DNA of 64,000 nucleotides. It comes from Chlamydomonas sphaeroides. Its lineage: Eukaryota; Chlorophyta; Chlorophyceae; Chlamydomonadales; Chlamydomonadaceae. Positions within the stretch are counted from its first letter, which is position 1. Every line of letters starts with the position of its first letter. The translations under genes and the position numbers were made by a program. The stretch covers positions 1 to 64,000 of the forward strand of contig BDDC01000333.1 in NCBI GenBank assembly GCA_001662425.1. The letters are read 5' to 3'. Under the pieces are notes generated by a model, which had not been told where the DNA came from, did not search any database, and was given only the letters and a program-made list of their open reading frames with translations. Positions 1-11,139 of the stretch are shown piece after piece.

Positions 1-394
1 GGGAGGGGGCGGGAGGGGAGGGGAGGGGGAGGTGGCGGGAGGGGAGGACCTGGCGGGGGAGGGCGGGAGGGGGAGGAGGAGTGCTCCTGCGGCAAAGCGG
101 GCGTAGAGCGCGCACGTCCGTTTGTTGGCAGGGCGCTGAGGCGGCGTCGGCGTCGGTGTCATGGCGGGGCGTGAGCCGGGTGGTGGTCAGCCGGCGCGGC
201 GCCAGAGTGGGAGGGCGGGGTGCCCTCACGGTGGCAGGCAGGCGGGTGTTGAGGGCGCGGTGGGACAGGCGCAGCGCTGGGGTCGGCAGCCGCGGGCGGC
301 AGCTGCCTCGCCACGGCCATGCGCCAGCCGCCGCCCTCCTGCCTTGCCTCCACGCGTGTGCCCCCGCCCTGCTGCATCCGCCCGCCTGCCCCAG
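1..394. other. G-rich purine tract and presumed intron
   Basis: The first ~90 bases are almost pure G/A (GGGGA and GGGC runs on the + strand). The rest is GC-rich sequence in which I see no convincing exon. It presumably contains an intron or upstream part of the methyltransferase gene whose first recognised exon starts at 395. Confidence 0.4.
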
Positions 395-1599
395 GCGGGC
401 TGCTCATCCTGGAGGTGTTCCACCCCAACCAGGTGCGGCGCTGCGGGGCGGACACAGGGGCGGGGCGGACACAGGGGCCGACATGGGGCGCGACAGGAGG
501 CAGGCAGGCAGGCTGTGAGCGGCAGCCGGCTGGGCGGCCTGCTGGCAGCAGCCAGGGTCAGGTAGCAGCCACATGCGTGATGCGCCCCAGACACCCAGGG
601 GTTGACGGGCCTGGGCCGCGGGACCTGGAACCCGTCCTGGGCCGCCCCTCCGGCGTCACCCGTCCGGGGCCGCCGGCGAGCACGCTGGGCGCTGCGCGGG
701 TGTCGTGGGACGCTGCCAGTGGGTAGGCGCCCGCTGCAGCTGTCGTGGTCCCTCCCCCGACCTCCCACCGTGCTGCCTCTGCTGCCGCTGCTGCCTCTGC
801 TGCCTCTGATGCCTGCACCCCAGATCCACAAGGGCTACCGGGAGACCTCGGGCGGCCCCCACGACCCCGCCATGATGGTCACGCTGCAGGCAGGGCCGGG
901 CCGTAGGGGGAGGAGGAGGGGGCGAGGAGGTTGCGGCGCTGGGGTTGAGGTTGAGGCGGCGGCACGAGGAGGGGGGCGACGTGGAGGGGCCACTGACACG
1001 TGCACGCCCCCTGCCGCATTGCAAGCCGCGCCCCGCCTTCCTCCCCCCTCCTGTCGCTGCCTTGCAGGAGCTGCGCGAGCAGTTGGGCGACAAGGGCGGC
1101 CACGAGCTGGAGGGCAAGGAGCAGGAGTACGTGCTGGAGGTGAGGGCCGGGGGCTGCGTGTGTGTTCATTTTTGGGTCGTGATGTGTGCTCAAGTGGTGG
1201 GTAGGACAGAACCCCACACGCGGCACAGCACGCCCCGGGTGGAGTGGTGCGTTGGCCGCGCGCAAAGGGAGTGTGTGTTGGGTGGCGAAGGGGGTGCTTG
1301 GGGCGCTGGGGCGCTGGGGCACTGGTGCCAGGTCTCTCAAGTGGGGCCACGTGGGGGGCGGCAGAGTACGGCAGTGCGGCGGTGGGCCGCGAGGGGCGGT
1401 CACGCGGACAGGCTAGTGGGGCGCGGAGGTGGTGGAAAGGGATGAGCAGGCGCGCTGCGGCGGGGCGTTGCTCGGCTGCGTGGCCCTCCGCAACCCGCCC
1501 CCATCCCGCCCAACCCGCCCGCAGGAGGGCTCCGGCCACGCGGGCCGCGGCGCCGTCACGCGCTACGTGTGGCGCAAAGCGGAGGCCGGCGAGGGCTAG
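395..1599 (+). CDS. Class I SAM-dependent methyltransferase, 3' exons only
   Basis: Four exons can be read: 395-432, 824-889, 1068-1139 and 1525-1599 (TAG stop). The joined peptide runs through LLILEVFHPNQ, then a SGGPHDPAMM segment, ELREQLGDKGGHELEGKEQE and finally GHAGRGAVTRYVWRK. This is the C-terminal half of a small class I methyltransferase of the TehB-like/Methyltransf_11-25 kind: strand beta5 (LLILEVF), the GGP loop, then an ELE...EG.GH..a.v.r end as in many cyanobacterial and plant relatives. The SAM-binding half lies upstream, outside the window or in exons I could not place. The second intron starts with GC (AG|GCAGGG at 890) rather than GT. The substrate cannot be inferred. A TGTAA pair at 2871-2882 is the first candidate 3'-end signal downstream. 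Family confident, boundaries of the first exon less so. Confidence 0.62.
890..1067 (+). other. GC-AG intron in methyltransferase
   Basis: Donor CTGCAG|GCAGGG and acceptor TTGCAG|GAG. Splicing here joins two phase-0 exons and restores the family alignment. Confidence 0.6.
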
Positions 1600-4476
1600 G
1601 CGCCGGAACGGAAAGGTCGTTGGCACGGTGCGGGTGTTGGCGAACACGGCTGTCTCGAAGCTTGAGGAGATGTTTTAAGGCTCCGCGCCATGCAGCCAAG
1701 TCCGGCGGAACAACTCTGACGCTCTTGCGTCTTGACGCCATGCACGCAGCTTGCCTGAGTGAGGTGCGGCACGGCGCGCAGCCCACGTCAAGGGGGCCTT
1801 CGGGATCGGGACGCTGCGCGAGGCTGGCTGGACCCGCGCAGGCGCGTGGGGGTGGACGCTGCACCGTGGACTGTCGGGGGCGACGCGCTGCAACCGTTAC
1901 GCGCGGCCGTAGGCACTGGCTGCGTGCGTTGTGGCTGGCTTATTTGAGCACTGCGGGCTCGGGCGCTGTGCGGGCATGGTGTTTGTGTGGGGAGGGGGTT
2001 GCACAGCTGCACACGGGTGATCTCTCGGGCGTTGGGGCCCGGCGCGAAGGGTGGGGCCTGAATCATGTTCCGTAAGTCGCTTGCCTCATCATTGTGTGCT
2101 TCGCGGCCGCTGGCCTGATCTCTTGCACCGTGATTGGCACTGACGGACTTGGCTGCCTGGCGTGCGGGTTTGGGCCCCAGCAGCAACTGGCGGAAGGTCC
2201 TGGCCTGGCCATGGGCGGCACATGCGGGACTGTGGCCCGCGGCTGGCTCTCGCGCGGCCGACCTGCACCGGTAGCTCGGGTGCAGCGTCGGGTGCGCGTT
2301 GTGGTGTGGGTGTGAGGCACGGTGGGGCCTGGGTGCGCTGGGGCGAGGCGACCAGCGGCTTGGCCGAAACGCTGCACCTGGCGAGCTGCTGGCGTGGGCG
2401 CGTATGCGTCCGTGTGAAGCCGGCGGCGCGGGTGAGCCGGAGCGCCTGGCCTGCCCCCGCGTGACGTGGGCCGCGTTCTGACGGGTGTTGCGGCTTCTTG
2501 CCGCGCCCGCAGCCGTACTGACGCACCGGCAGACGAGCCGGCGTGCAAGTCGGAGTAGTGTGCCTGGGACGACCTTGAGTACTACCTTCGCGGGCCGGGA
2601 CGGGGGCGCAGGCCGGCATCGTGCCGCCGTGGCTGGTGGAGGCGTGGGTCCCTCAATGTTCAGGCCTGAGGCGTCTGTCTGCTGCTGCTCCGCGCTGCTA
2701 GACCGGTCCAAGCTTTAGCCTGAATCCACGTCAAATGTCTATTTGTGGGGTGGGGGCGATAGCGCTTTGTCTGACAACAGTGCCGACTGCTGCCAGCGAC
2801 ACTGGGCAGCCGGGACCGCGGCAGGGCGTGGTAACAGCGAGAGCACGAGCGGCGGATGGGGTCCTTTTTCTGTAAGGTGTAAGCAGCTATTTGTTGTGGT
2901 CTGTAGGCCGAACTCTTAGGCACGAGCTGGTCAAGTTACTCAGCCACGGGCTCGGGCCCATCACCGGCAGCCACCTGCCCTGCTGCCGCCGAGTCGAGCC
3001 TCGAGAGGGGGCCGCGGGGCGGGCTTGCCTTATTGCATTGGAGGTCCACCTTGCGCCACATCAACACATCACCACAAACGCAGAACCATAACCCGTGGCA
3101 CAAGCGGGGCAGCGGCCCGGCCGCGCGCATCTCCGGGGAGGGCCCATGCGAGGCTCCCCTGGCGCCTAGCACACACAACCGTCACTTCCGTCTCGAACGC
3201 CCCTACGCCCCAGGCGTCAGCGCCGCAAATTCACATCTTCGCTTCAAAGCCGCGTAACCTGGCTGCTGCAAACCCCGCATCTGGCCTCCCTGGCCTTTCC
3301 GGACTGCGCCGCCCGCGCCCCGCCCAACCGAAATCCCGGCAAAGCGAAGTAGCCTCAGGGCCGCAGCCCCCGGTCCGGTCCAGAGCAGACGTCCACGCCA
3401 GCACGCGGCCGCAGCCTCCACACAACAGACGTTTATCAGACTTGACCACTGGCGGCCCAACAACACCGGGACCTGCAGCGCCAAGCGCAGCAAATGCATC
3501 AACACCACATCCCTACCAGCGCCCCTGCCACACCGCCAAGCACCCGCCGAGCCCCGCCCAAACCGCCGCAGGCTCCCCGCCTCCTGGGCCCATCCCTGGT
3601 CCATGCTATCCAGTACCGCCGCCCCCGTGTGACCCGTGCCTCACACCCACCGGGGGGGCATCTCTCCCCTGATCACCACCCACCAAACCAGACGCCGGGT
3701 GCGGCCTCAGGTGCCGCACGCCGCCAGCTATGCGGCACGGCTCGCTGCCGATACCGCGCCGCACACATTCGTGGCGGCCTCCGGCGGGGCAGCGAAGCAC
3801 ATGCAGCCGACCTCAATGCCCGCTGCCTCACGGCGCAGCACGGCTCGGTTCGGGGCGCTCGGGGCGCCCGTTCCACGCAACATGACCCCACCATGCGAGT
3901 GGCACACGCCGCATGAGCCCCCGAAGCCCCCTGAGCCTGGCGCATCGCTGCCGCAGCGCCCTACAGCAATGAAGCGCGCGGCGGCGGCAACGCCACCTGC
4001 GCAGCCCCCCTCACATGCGGACATCACATGCACACACCTCTCAGCACGCGGCCGCGTCACATCAGCACTTGGGCCCCGGCCCCACCACCGGGCAGCCGGT
4101 GGCGGCTGGGCAGCGCCTCTGGTCCTCTCGTCCGGAGGTCCCTCAACCGAAACCAAAAGCTTCGCGAACGCGGGATGCAAAAACGGATATAAAATACACT
4201 GTGTCTCTTAATACACGCTTGCGAAGGGCTATAGGGTGTCGCATATGGGGCGCGGCGCCGGCGCTGCCGCAAAACGCAGCCTGCTTCAGAGACTCCTTCA
4301 CGCCATGTAGCCAGGCAGCCGCCCAAGAAAGCTCGCGATCGGTGCCGCCAGGCCCCAGCCCGTGCCCCTGCTCGGGGCGGAGGACCGCTCATGACCCGGT
4401 CCCACCCGGGGTCCAGGGCGCTGACGCCTCCCTTAGCCTACGCCGCGGCCCGCTTAGGCCACCGCCCTCCTTAGGC
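1600..4476. other. Intergenic/UTR region between convergent genes
   Basis: There are 2.9 kb between the stops of the methyltransferase (+) and the MFS transporter (-). Long open frames here are GC-rich artefacts with Arg/Pro/Ala composition and no recognisable domain. The probable 3' UTR of the + gene runs to the TGTAA pair near 2871. An AT-richer island around 4180-4215 contains ATATAAAATAC; I see no gene attached to it. Confidence 0.5.
2871..2882 (+). terminator. Two TGTAA polyadenylation-signal matches
   Basis: TGTAA occurs at 2871-2875 and 2878-2882. TGTAA is the usual polyadenylation signal of chlorophycean nuclear genes. These are the first matches I found downstream of the methyltransferase stop, 1.27 kb away, so assignment to that gene is tentative. 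Confidence 0.35.
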
Positions 4477-7400
4477 CTAGGCTGCGGCTGCCTTGCCCTC
4501 CATCTCCTCCCCATAGAGCTTCTCCGCCTGAGGGACAGAGCCGGGGCGGAGACGCAGAGGGCAGGGCGGCACCGCGGTCAGGCACCGACAGGCGTGGCAG
4601 CGATCCTCCTCCCTTCCGAGCGATAGCAAGCGCCCCGCTAACACCACGACGCCATCGTCTCTAGGGCCGTGGGCCCAGTCATTGCACCCTCCTTCCCTTC
4701 CCCTGCCCTCCCCCTTCGCTCCCGTCCTCCTCACCAGCGCGAACATGAGCCCGGAGCCAAGGTAGGCGGCGGGTATGATGGCCAGCATGGCGCTCTGCAG
4801 GCCCACGGGTCCGATGAGCCCCGCCACCGCCAGCGGGCCCAAGCCGCCCACCAGGTTGCGCACGCACAGGTAGAGCGCAGAGGCGGAGGAGCCCATGGAG
4901 GGGGGCGCAGAGCCCCTGGGGCGGCAGGGGAAGGCAAGGTTGGCTCAGGCATGGGGGCGGGCCTAGGCACCAGCGTCCGCGAGGTCCCTAAGCCCCGGCA
5001 GGGGCACCCATGCACCCAGGGCCCAAGCCCAGGACCCGCGCGCCCACCACACCACAACCGCTGGCACCGCCCCATGCCCCACACCGCTGTCGAGCATTCC
5101 ACAACCCATGCACGCCGGCCCAGCCCCCACAACCGCCCAGCTTTCCCCCGGAAGCCCCCACCTGGCCATGACCGCCGAGGGCGCCCTCCACATCTCGCTC
5201 AGCGCAAAGCCCACCAGCAGCGTGCCGTACGACAGCTGCGGGCAGGGCGCCACGCACGAGGCCGCCAGGCAGGGCGCCGCCAGGCAGGTGGCCCCAGCAG
5301 TCACCAGCCAGCGCCGGCCCGAGGAGCCCAGCCGGTCGGCCAGGAAGCCGCCGCCTGGCGGGAGGGGCAGGTAAGGGGGAGGTGGGGCGAGTTGGCAGCA
5401 GTCGGGCGGGCTGCGAGTGAGAGGCGCCGTGTGGCCAGCCAGGTGGCCAACTGCACGCACCTCGCCTGGGCCCTGGGCACCGTCCCCGCGCTCCATCCTC
5501 GGCACTACCGTACGTCCATCCGGCCAGCCCCCATGCGCCCGCTCCCTCCTCTCGCGCATGCACGCACCCATGCCTCCCAGGATGCCGCCGATGGGCAGCA
5601 GCACCGCCAGCACGGGCGCGTACGCGGCGCTGGACAGGCCGTAGACGCGCTCGTAAAAGGTGCTCTGCCAGGCGATGAGCGCGTAGGAGCCCACATCGTT
5701 GAGCGCCGCAGCCAGCGTGACGCTCATAAAGCCCTTGGAGCGCAGCAGCGACAGCACGTTGCCGGCGGTGGCGGGGCCGGCGTCGGAGGAGGCGGCGCTG
5801 GGGGCCGCGGCGGCCGCAGAGGGCGCGGCGCCCGTGAGCGGTGGCGCCGCGGCCATGGCGGGTGTGGAGGCGGCGGCGGCGGCGGCGGAGGGCTTGGCGG
5901 GGGACACGAGCTCGACCTGGGGGGCTGCTGCTGCCGCCGCTGCCGCGGGGCCCTGCCGCGGCTCCTTGAGCGTGGCGAGCATGGCGAGGCCGATGAGGAA
6001 GCCGGGGACCGCGATCCAGCGGAGCACCTGCCAGGGGACGGAAAGGGCAGGGCGCGACGGGGAACAAGACAGGGCCGGTCAAGCAAGGGCACCGCCACTC
6101 GTGACAGCCACAGCCGTCGCCCGGGGGCTGCAGGGCGCCCCCTTGCCCGCCCTCCCGCCGCCTGCCTGCTACCCGGCTGGGCTGCGCCCCCTCCGCACCT
6201 GGCGCCAGGCGCTGTCGGGCAGGTCGCTGCCGTACTCCATCCAGGCAAAGGCGAACTCGCGGTCGGGCGCCGCTGCCGCCATGTCCCCCTTGGTGTGCAT
6301 GATGGACATGGAGTGCAGGTCGGCCGTGTCCAGCTGGCTCAGCCGCGTCTCAACGCGCTGCCCGCCCCGCGCCGCCAGGTGCGCCTGCGGTGGCGGGCAA
6401 GCAGGCGGCAGGCGGGAGGCCGGCGGGGGGTCGGGGTCAGGCCGGCCGCTGCCGCCTGCAACCAGCTCGCGACGCCCCGGCGCTCCGCACAGCTCTGTTT
6501 GAGGCCGCCTGGCAGACTAGCCCTTGCCCTTGGCCATCGCCCGCTCCAGCGCCATGGGTGCCCAGCCACCCCCGCTTCGACCTGCGTGCCGGCCACCCCG
6601 CGACTTCTGCCTGCCCGTGTACATGCCCCGGCGCAACGCCCAGACGCTCTGCCCACCGCGCCTTTTCAGCGCCACATGCCCACAGCCCCTTCTACGCCCA
6701 GGCCCATAACTCCGCTCGCCGGTACATCGCCCTGCCCTGGTCCGCCCCTGCCTCGGCCACTCCCCCTCCCACTGCTGCACCTGGTCGTTATCGTGCAGGT
6801 GCCGCGCCGCCAGCACGGCCGCGAAGCTGAGCGCGCGTCCCACATAGATGGCGCAGTTGTAGAACGACAGCGCCGTCGACTGGGGCAAGGAACGCGTGAC
6901 ACGAAAGAGGCACGAGCGCTGTTTGGCAAACATGCCGGCGCCGCCGTCCCGCCCCAGGACCTACACCCCCAACCCCGACCCCAGCCCCAGCCCCCGCTCT
7001 GTGCTGCAACCTATGCAGCCCTGCACACGGTCCCACACGCAAGCGCCAGCAGCATCGGGCCGCCTGCTCGCGGCCGCACCTTGTTAGCGGGGAAGAGCTC
7101 GGGGATGAGCGAGAAGCACACGGGGTTCTGCGCGCCCTGCGCCGCCGCAAAGCCCACCCGCGCCAGCAGCAGCTCGCTAAAGGAGCGGCACGTGGAGGCG
7201 GTGATGGTGAGCACCGACCACAGCGCCAGCCCCGCCGCCAGCAGCTTGGGGCGCGACATGCGGTCCGCCAGCAGGCCGATGGGCACCAGCGCTATGGCGT
7301 ACAGGTACGAGTAGCCCGTGGTCAGCAGCGCGCCCTGGGGAGGTTGCAAGGAGAGGAGGAGAGGGGGTGAGGGAGGGAGATGAGAGGGGGAGGCAGGAGC

Positions 7401-8966
7401 GTGTGCGGAGGGCAGGGAGCGGTCGGAGGGACGAAGAAAGCGGCCGACGGGAGGGAGGGTTGGGCGAGACAGGGGTCGGCCTTCCGGATGGCACTCCGGC
7501 CGCTCGGCTGCTCGGCTGCTTGGCGGCAGCTGTGCGGCGGCGGCAGCTTCCAGGCAGCTTCCCGCTTGACGCCGCACCTGCATGTCCGACAGGTGCAGCT
7601 CGTGGCTGATCATGGGCAGCATGGCGGGCAGCGCGAAGCCCGTGGTGGCCTGGCGGGAGGGTGGGAGGAAGGGACGAAGGGCCGCGCAGGTCAGCGGGGG
7701 GAGGGCCGCAGTAGGTTGCGGGCTGGCACGGGAGCCGGGCGCCGGGCGCCACGCGCCGCGAGAGCGAGGGGAGGACGCAGCAAGCCACAGGGGCTCCAGC
7801 GGCAGCGCTGCCCCGCATCGAGCGGCGCTCTTGGCGCCCCGCGACACGCCGGCCAGCGCCGCCGGCCCCTACACTCTGTTGCGCTTCGTTGTTGGTTGGG
7901 CGCAGGGAGGAGCAATGCGCCTGCCTCGGTGGCCCCCGCCCGGGTCCCAACCCGGCTGTCGCACGAAAGGCCCCAGTACCCCCACAGCCCCGGTTACCTG
8001 ATGGACGTACGACACCGCCAGCAGCGTCAGGGCCCACAGCTTGCCCCACGCCACCGATGTGAGCGAGCGCTTGACCTGCTGCCATAGCCCGCCCTGCTGC
8101 TCCTGCTGTGGAGCCGGCGGCGCCGCGGCCGCTGATGCCGCCGCAGCCGCGGCCGCGGCCGCAAGCACCGCGTGGTGCCCGTTTCCATTCCCGCTGCCGT
8201 TACCGTTGCTGTGCCCGTTGCCGTTGCCGTTGCCATTGGTGTACTTGGCGGCAGAGTCAACCATCGCCTCAACGGTCGCCGTGTCGGGGGACAGGATGGT
8301 GGGCGCTGCGTCCGGCGCGGCGCCGTCGCCCAGCGGCTGCAGGCCCAAGCCCAGAGGCGCGATCACGGGCGCCAGCTGGGTGGAGGATACGAAGACCGGC
8401 CGTGCGCCGCCGGATGGGGAGCCGTCGCCTTGTGAGGAGGCAGCTGCTGCCGGCGCCCTGGCGAGCGGCAGGGTGGAGGCGAGCTGGTCCAGCGCGCCAG
8501 TCGGGCTGGGCGACAGCACGCCCCCGTATGCGGCCAGGTAGGCGCCCGGCAGCCTGCCGCTGTTGACGAGCGTTGAAGGCGCATCGCCGCTGTGCGCGGC
8601 GGGGACAGGCGCGCCACAAGCGCCCGCGGCGGGAGAACTAGGCAACCGCGTTGAGGCGTCTAGGCCCAGGACGACGAGCTCGTCTGACACAGCGGGACCA
8701 GGAAGCGAGCTCGCGCCTCTCGGCGCGTCCCGCGCGACAAGCTCTGGCCTCCCATGCGCCTGGAAGCTTGGTCGAGGTCGGAGGCCGAGTCCAGGAAGCG
8801 CTGCTGTCCTGGATGATAGAAGTGGTCGTCCTGAGTGCTTCACGAGCCGTGGCAAGACCTGAGCAGCGAGAGGGGATCGATGCGCTGCGCTGGCAAGTGG
8901 TCGCTCAAAGGACAGCTGTGCCGTTGTCACAGCGCTCATTCTACGGCTACAGCCAGTTGGTAACAA
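4477..8966 (-). CDS. Spinster-like MFS transporter
   Basis: Nine exons: 8966-7998, 7649-7578, 7334-7080, 6879-6781, 6384-6199, 6027-5568, 5354-5162, 4915-4735, 4527-4477, giving about 821 residues (812 if the second Met, 8939, is used). All junctions are GT-AG and in phase. After a ~300-residue poorly conserved N-terminus rich in Ala, Ser and Asn-Gly repeats, the protein shows major-facilitator membrane segments: GKLWALTLLAVSYVHQ (TM1), GFALPAMLPMIS, then GYSYLYAIALVPIGLLADRM, whose GLLADRMSRPKLL is the MFS A-motif loop. Later come WIAVPGFLIGLAMLATLKEP, a central loop, and the second six-helix half with GGGFLADRLGSSGRR repeating the A-motif. Closest known type is the spinster-like (SPNS) group, proposed to move sphingolipids or lysolipids; the substrate is inference. 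A 62-residue hydrophilic insert (exon 5) lies between TM5 and TM6. It should sit in an internal or plasma membrane. Confidence 0.85.
8165..8245 (-). repeat. Asn-Gly coding repeat in MFS N-terminus
   Basis: On the minus strand the codons alternate AAC/AAT-GGC/GGG, encoding a (Asn-Gly)n stretch with Ser/His interruptions, followed by a poly-Ala run (8110-8165). It lies in the hydrophilic N-terminal extension before TM1. Confidence 0.8.
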
Positions 8967-9909
8967 AGTTTGACCTTGGCCGCGACGACTGCACGTTCGC
9001 GGCGGGCGAGCGTTTCCAGCGCGCGTGGCGTCTTAAGCGGCCTATGCGGCTCGCTGGCAGGCTTCAGGGGCGCAAGAATGTAGTCTGCGACAGACCCTAG
9101 TCTCTGCCACCGCAGCTTTCACGACAACCTTTTCGGTGGCCAATGCAAGCCGTCGTGCAAACACGTCGTTGCCGGTGGCCACGATGATGTGCAAAGCCCT
9201 TAGGTGTTGAGCTTTTCAAATGGCAGATGGCTGCAGGCGAGTGCAGTAAGGAGTGGCGTGCAGCCGACCGTACGGCTTGGCCAACAACGTGTTAAATGCA
9301 TTCCGACACTGACGTGACGCCCTGGAGCTCATTCTGCATACAGAAGCCTATGCGGCATTTGGGTTGCTGGAAGACACTTTGGCCGTGTCTAGTCAATTTC
9401 CGCTGTCAGAGCGAGCGCAGTTTGGCGACACGCGCACCCCCACGAGTGGCCGTCGCCGTAACTTACCTCCAATGCACCTGGACGCTGCCGTGTGGAGCTC
9501 GGTCCCTGAACTTTTGCAAGCAGCGGCCGCCTGCGGCCGCCACGCCCGAGTGCGTGTGCGGCCTCTCCCCTGGCCCGCTCGATCCCCTGCGCTCCCCTGT
9601 TGGTGGGTTACAAGACAAGGTCTAGATGTGCTGCTGACAAGCCGGCCGCACACGCTTCCACGAGCGCCGGGGTACAACACGCGTCGGACGTCCCCGCCCC
9701 CCGGCACGCAAGCCCCTTCAGAGGCCCTTGGCGGGCTTTTTGTGGAAAAAGAATGAATGGGGATACACATGACTCTCCGACGGTCAGGGTTAGAGAAAAG
9801 CAATCCGTAGTGGCAACCGGCAATGGTGGTCTTCCTTGTAGCTTACAGTAGTAAAGAAACGAGAAACTAGGGAAGGGGGTCGCCTGTGCTCCTAAAGAAG
9901 CGCTGGCAA
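8967..9909. other. Upstream region of MFS gene, no gene seen
   Basis: This is lower in GC than its surroundings and probably holds the promoter and 5' UTR of the MFS gene. I found no open frame with domain-like sequence. A minus-strand TGTAA (TTACA at 9843-9847) points to a minus-strand transcript ending here. Confidence 0.4.
9843..9847 (-). terminator. Minus-strand TGTAA signal
   Basis: TTACA on the + strand reads TGTAA on the minus strand, about 65 bases beyond the stop of the tentative exon 9910-10109. It is the main support for that exon. Confidence 0.3.
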
Positions 9910-10109
9910 TTACACCTCGACAAGGAGCAAGGCCACAGTGCGTCCCGAGCGGTGGCAGTTAGCCAGCTCGTCCCGGCTGCTGCGGCAGGCCAGCTGCAGC
10001 AGCCCCGCCATGCGCACGCCGCGCCACCCGCCACCCGCCAGCTCCACCCGCCGACAGCCTCCGCCCGCCACCAGGCATGGCGCCCCCTCCAGGCGGCCCA
10101 CCACCCCGG
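9910..10109 (-). CDS. Tentative 3' coding exon of unknown gene
   Basis: On the minus strand a frame runs from about 10109 to a TAA stop at 9910-9912 and contains peptides such as AVAGVVGRLEGAPCLVAGGG and LANCHRSGRTVALLLVEV. The composition looks more protein-like than neighbouring open frames, and a minus-strand TGTAA follows at 9843. An acceptor ATGAG|GCG at 10109/10110 is possible but poor. Upstream coding sequence between 10330 and 10600 is suggested by open frames, but I could not chain exons in one consistent way. No family recognised; it may not be a gene. Confidence 0.25.
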
Positions 10110-11139
10110 CCACCGCCTCATGGGTACTCATCCAGTCACGCAACGAAACGTAACGAGATCACATGTAATCCACACCCAGTGCCGTCGTCGACGCCGATGC
10201 CGCGCCCTCTCGAGCACGCACCCGCACCCGCTGGACAGAGCCTGCCGCCCTCCCCGGCTCCCCTCCCCGGCCCCCCTCCCCCCCGCTCCCCCTCCCCGGT
10301 GCCCGGGGGTCCGCACACAGCATGCACCTCATGCACCACCCCCTCCGCGAGTGCGGCGCCATCATCCGTTGCTGCTGGGTGCCGCCGGGCCGCGCAGCTC
10401 CCCCACCCCACAGCCCTGGGTCCCGGTGCCGGCAACGGGGCCCCACAAGTCCTGCCGCATGCAGGCGGTGAAAGGGCCGCGCCCGGCCGCCAGCCAGGTG
10501 CTGCTATGGACCGCAACGCTGCCGTTGCGTGCCAGGAGCGGCGTCGAGCCGAGACGCCCCCTATCAGGTCCCTTTGGGTCCCCACGATACTAACTCTGCT
10601 CGAACGGCCTTATTTGAACCCCGTTGTCGACCACCCGCGGCGCTGCCGCGGCGGCCACTAGCGCTCCTGCCCCCACACACGCACTCGCCGAGCAATCGAG
10701 CCCGAGCATTCCCCGGCCCCCCTGCTCCGATCACAACCAACCTAACAGTGCACTCGGCCCATGTCCCCTGGGCAGACCGCATCCGACCCACTGCCAGCAC
10801 GAACCGCGGCCAGCCCCGCCAGGCTCCCAAACCACCTAAGCCCCCAGCGCCCCGACCGCTCCCACCCCGACAACCCACTGCTCGCCCTCTCGTCACGTTG
10901 GCCCCACACCGCCGACGCCCGCGTCCAAGCCGTCACCGCAACCGTCCGTCCCGCCCACCTCGTCGCCGCAAACCACAGCCGCACCACAGCCAGGCCGATA
11001 GCGGCGGCAACCCGCCCCCGCTGGCGGCGCCCACGACCCCGCACCCTCCACGCCCCTTGCTCGCTCGTCGCCCGCCCCTGCTCTTCCCATCCCCCTCCCC
11101 CAGCTCCGCCCAATGCACCCCTCCCTGCTGGCCCCTCAA
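10110..11139. other. Uncertain intergenic region
   Basis: C-rich on the + strand with long antisense-like open frames of Arg/Pro/Ala composition. It holds the 3' flank of the kinase gene (stop at 11140) and possibly 5' exons of the tentative gene ending at 9910. No TGTAA for the kinase was found close to its stop. Confidence 0.35.

Noticed and set aside
3025..4211. Overlapping + strand frames of ~200 codons
   Set aside because: Composition is Pro/Ala/Thr/His without family resemblance, no splice context, and they sit between convergent genes.
4669..7314. 881-codon open frame on the + strand
   Set aside because: It is antisense to the MFS exons; Arg/His/Pro/Ala composition and no domain. Long antisense frames are expected at this GC content.
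9760..9800. AGGGTTAG near 9788 as telomere-like repeat
   Set aside because: Only a single unit, not a tandem array.
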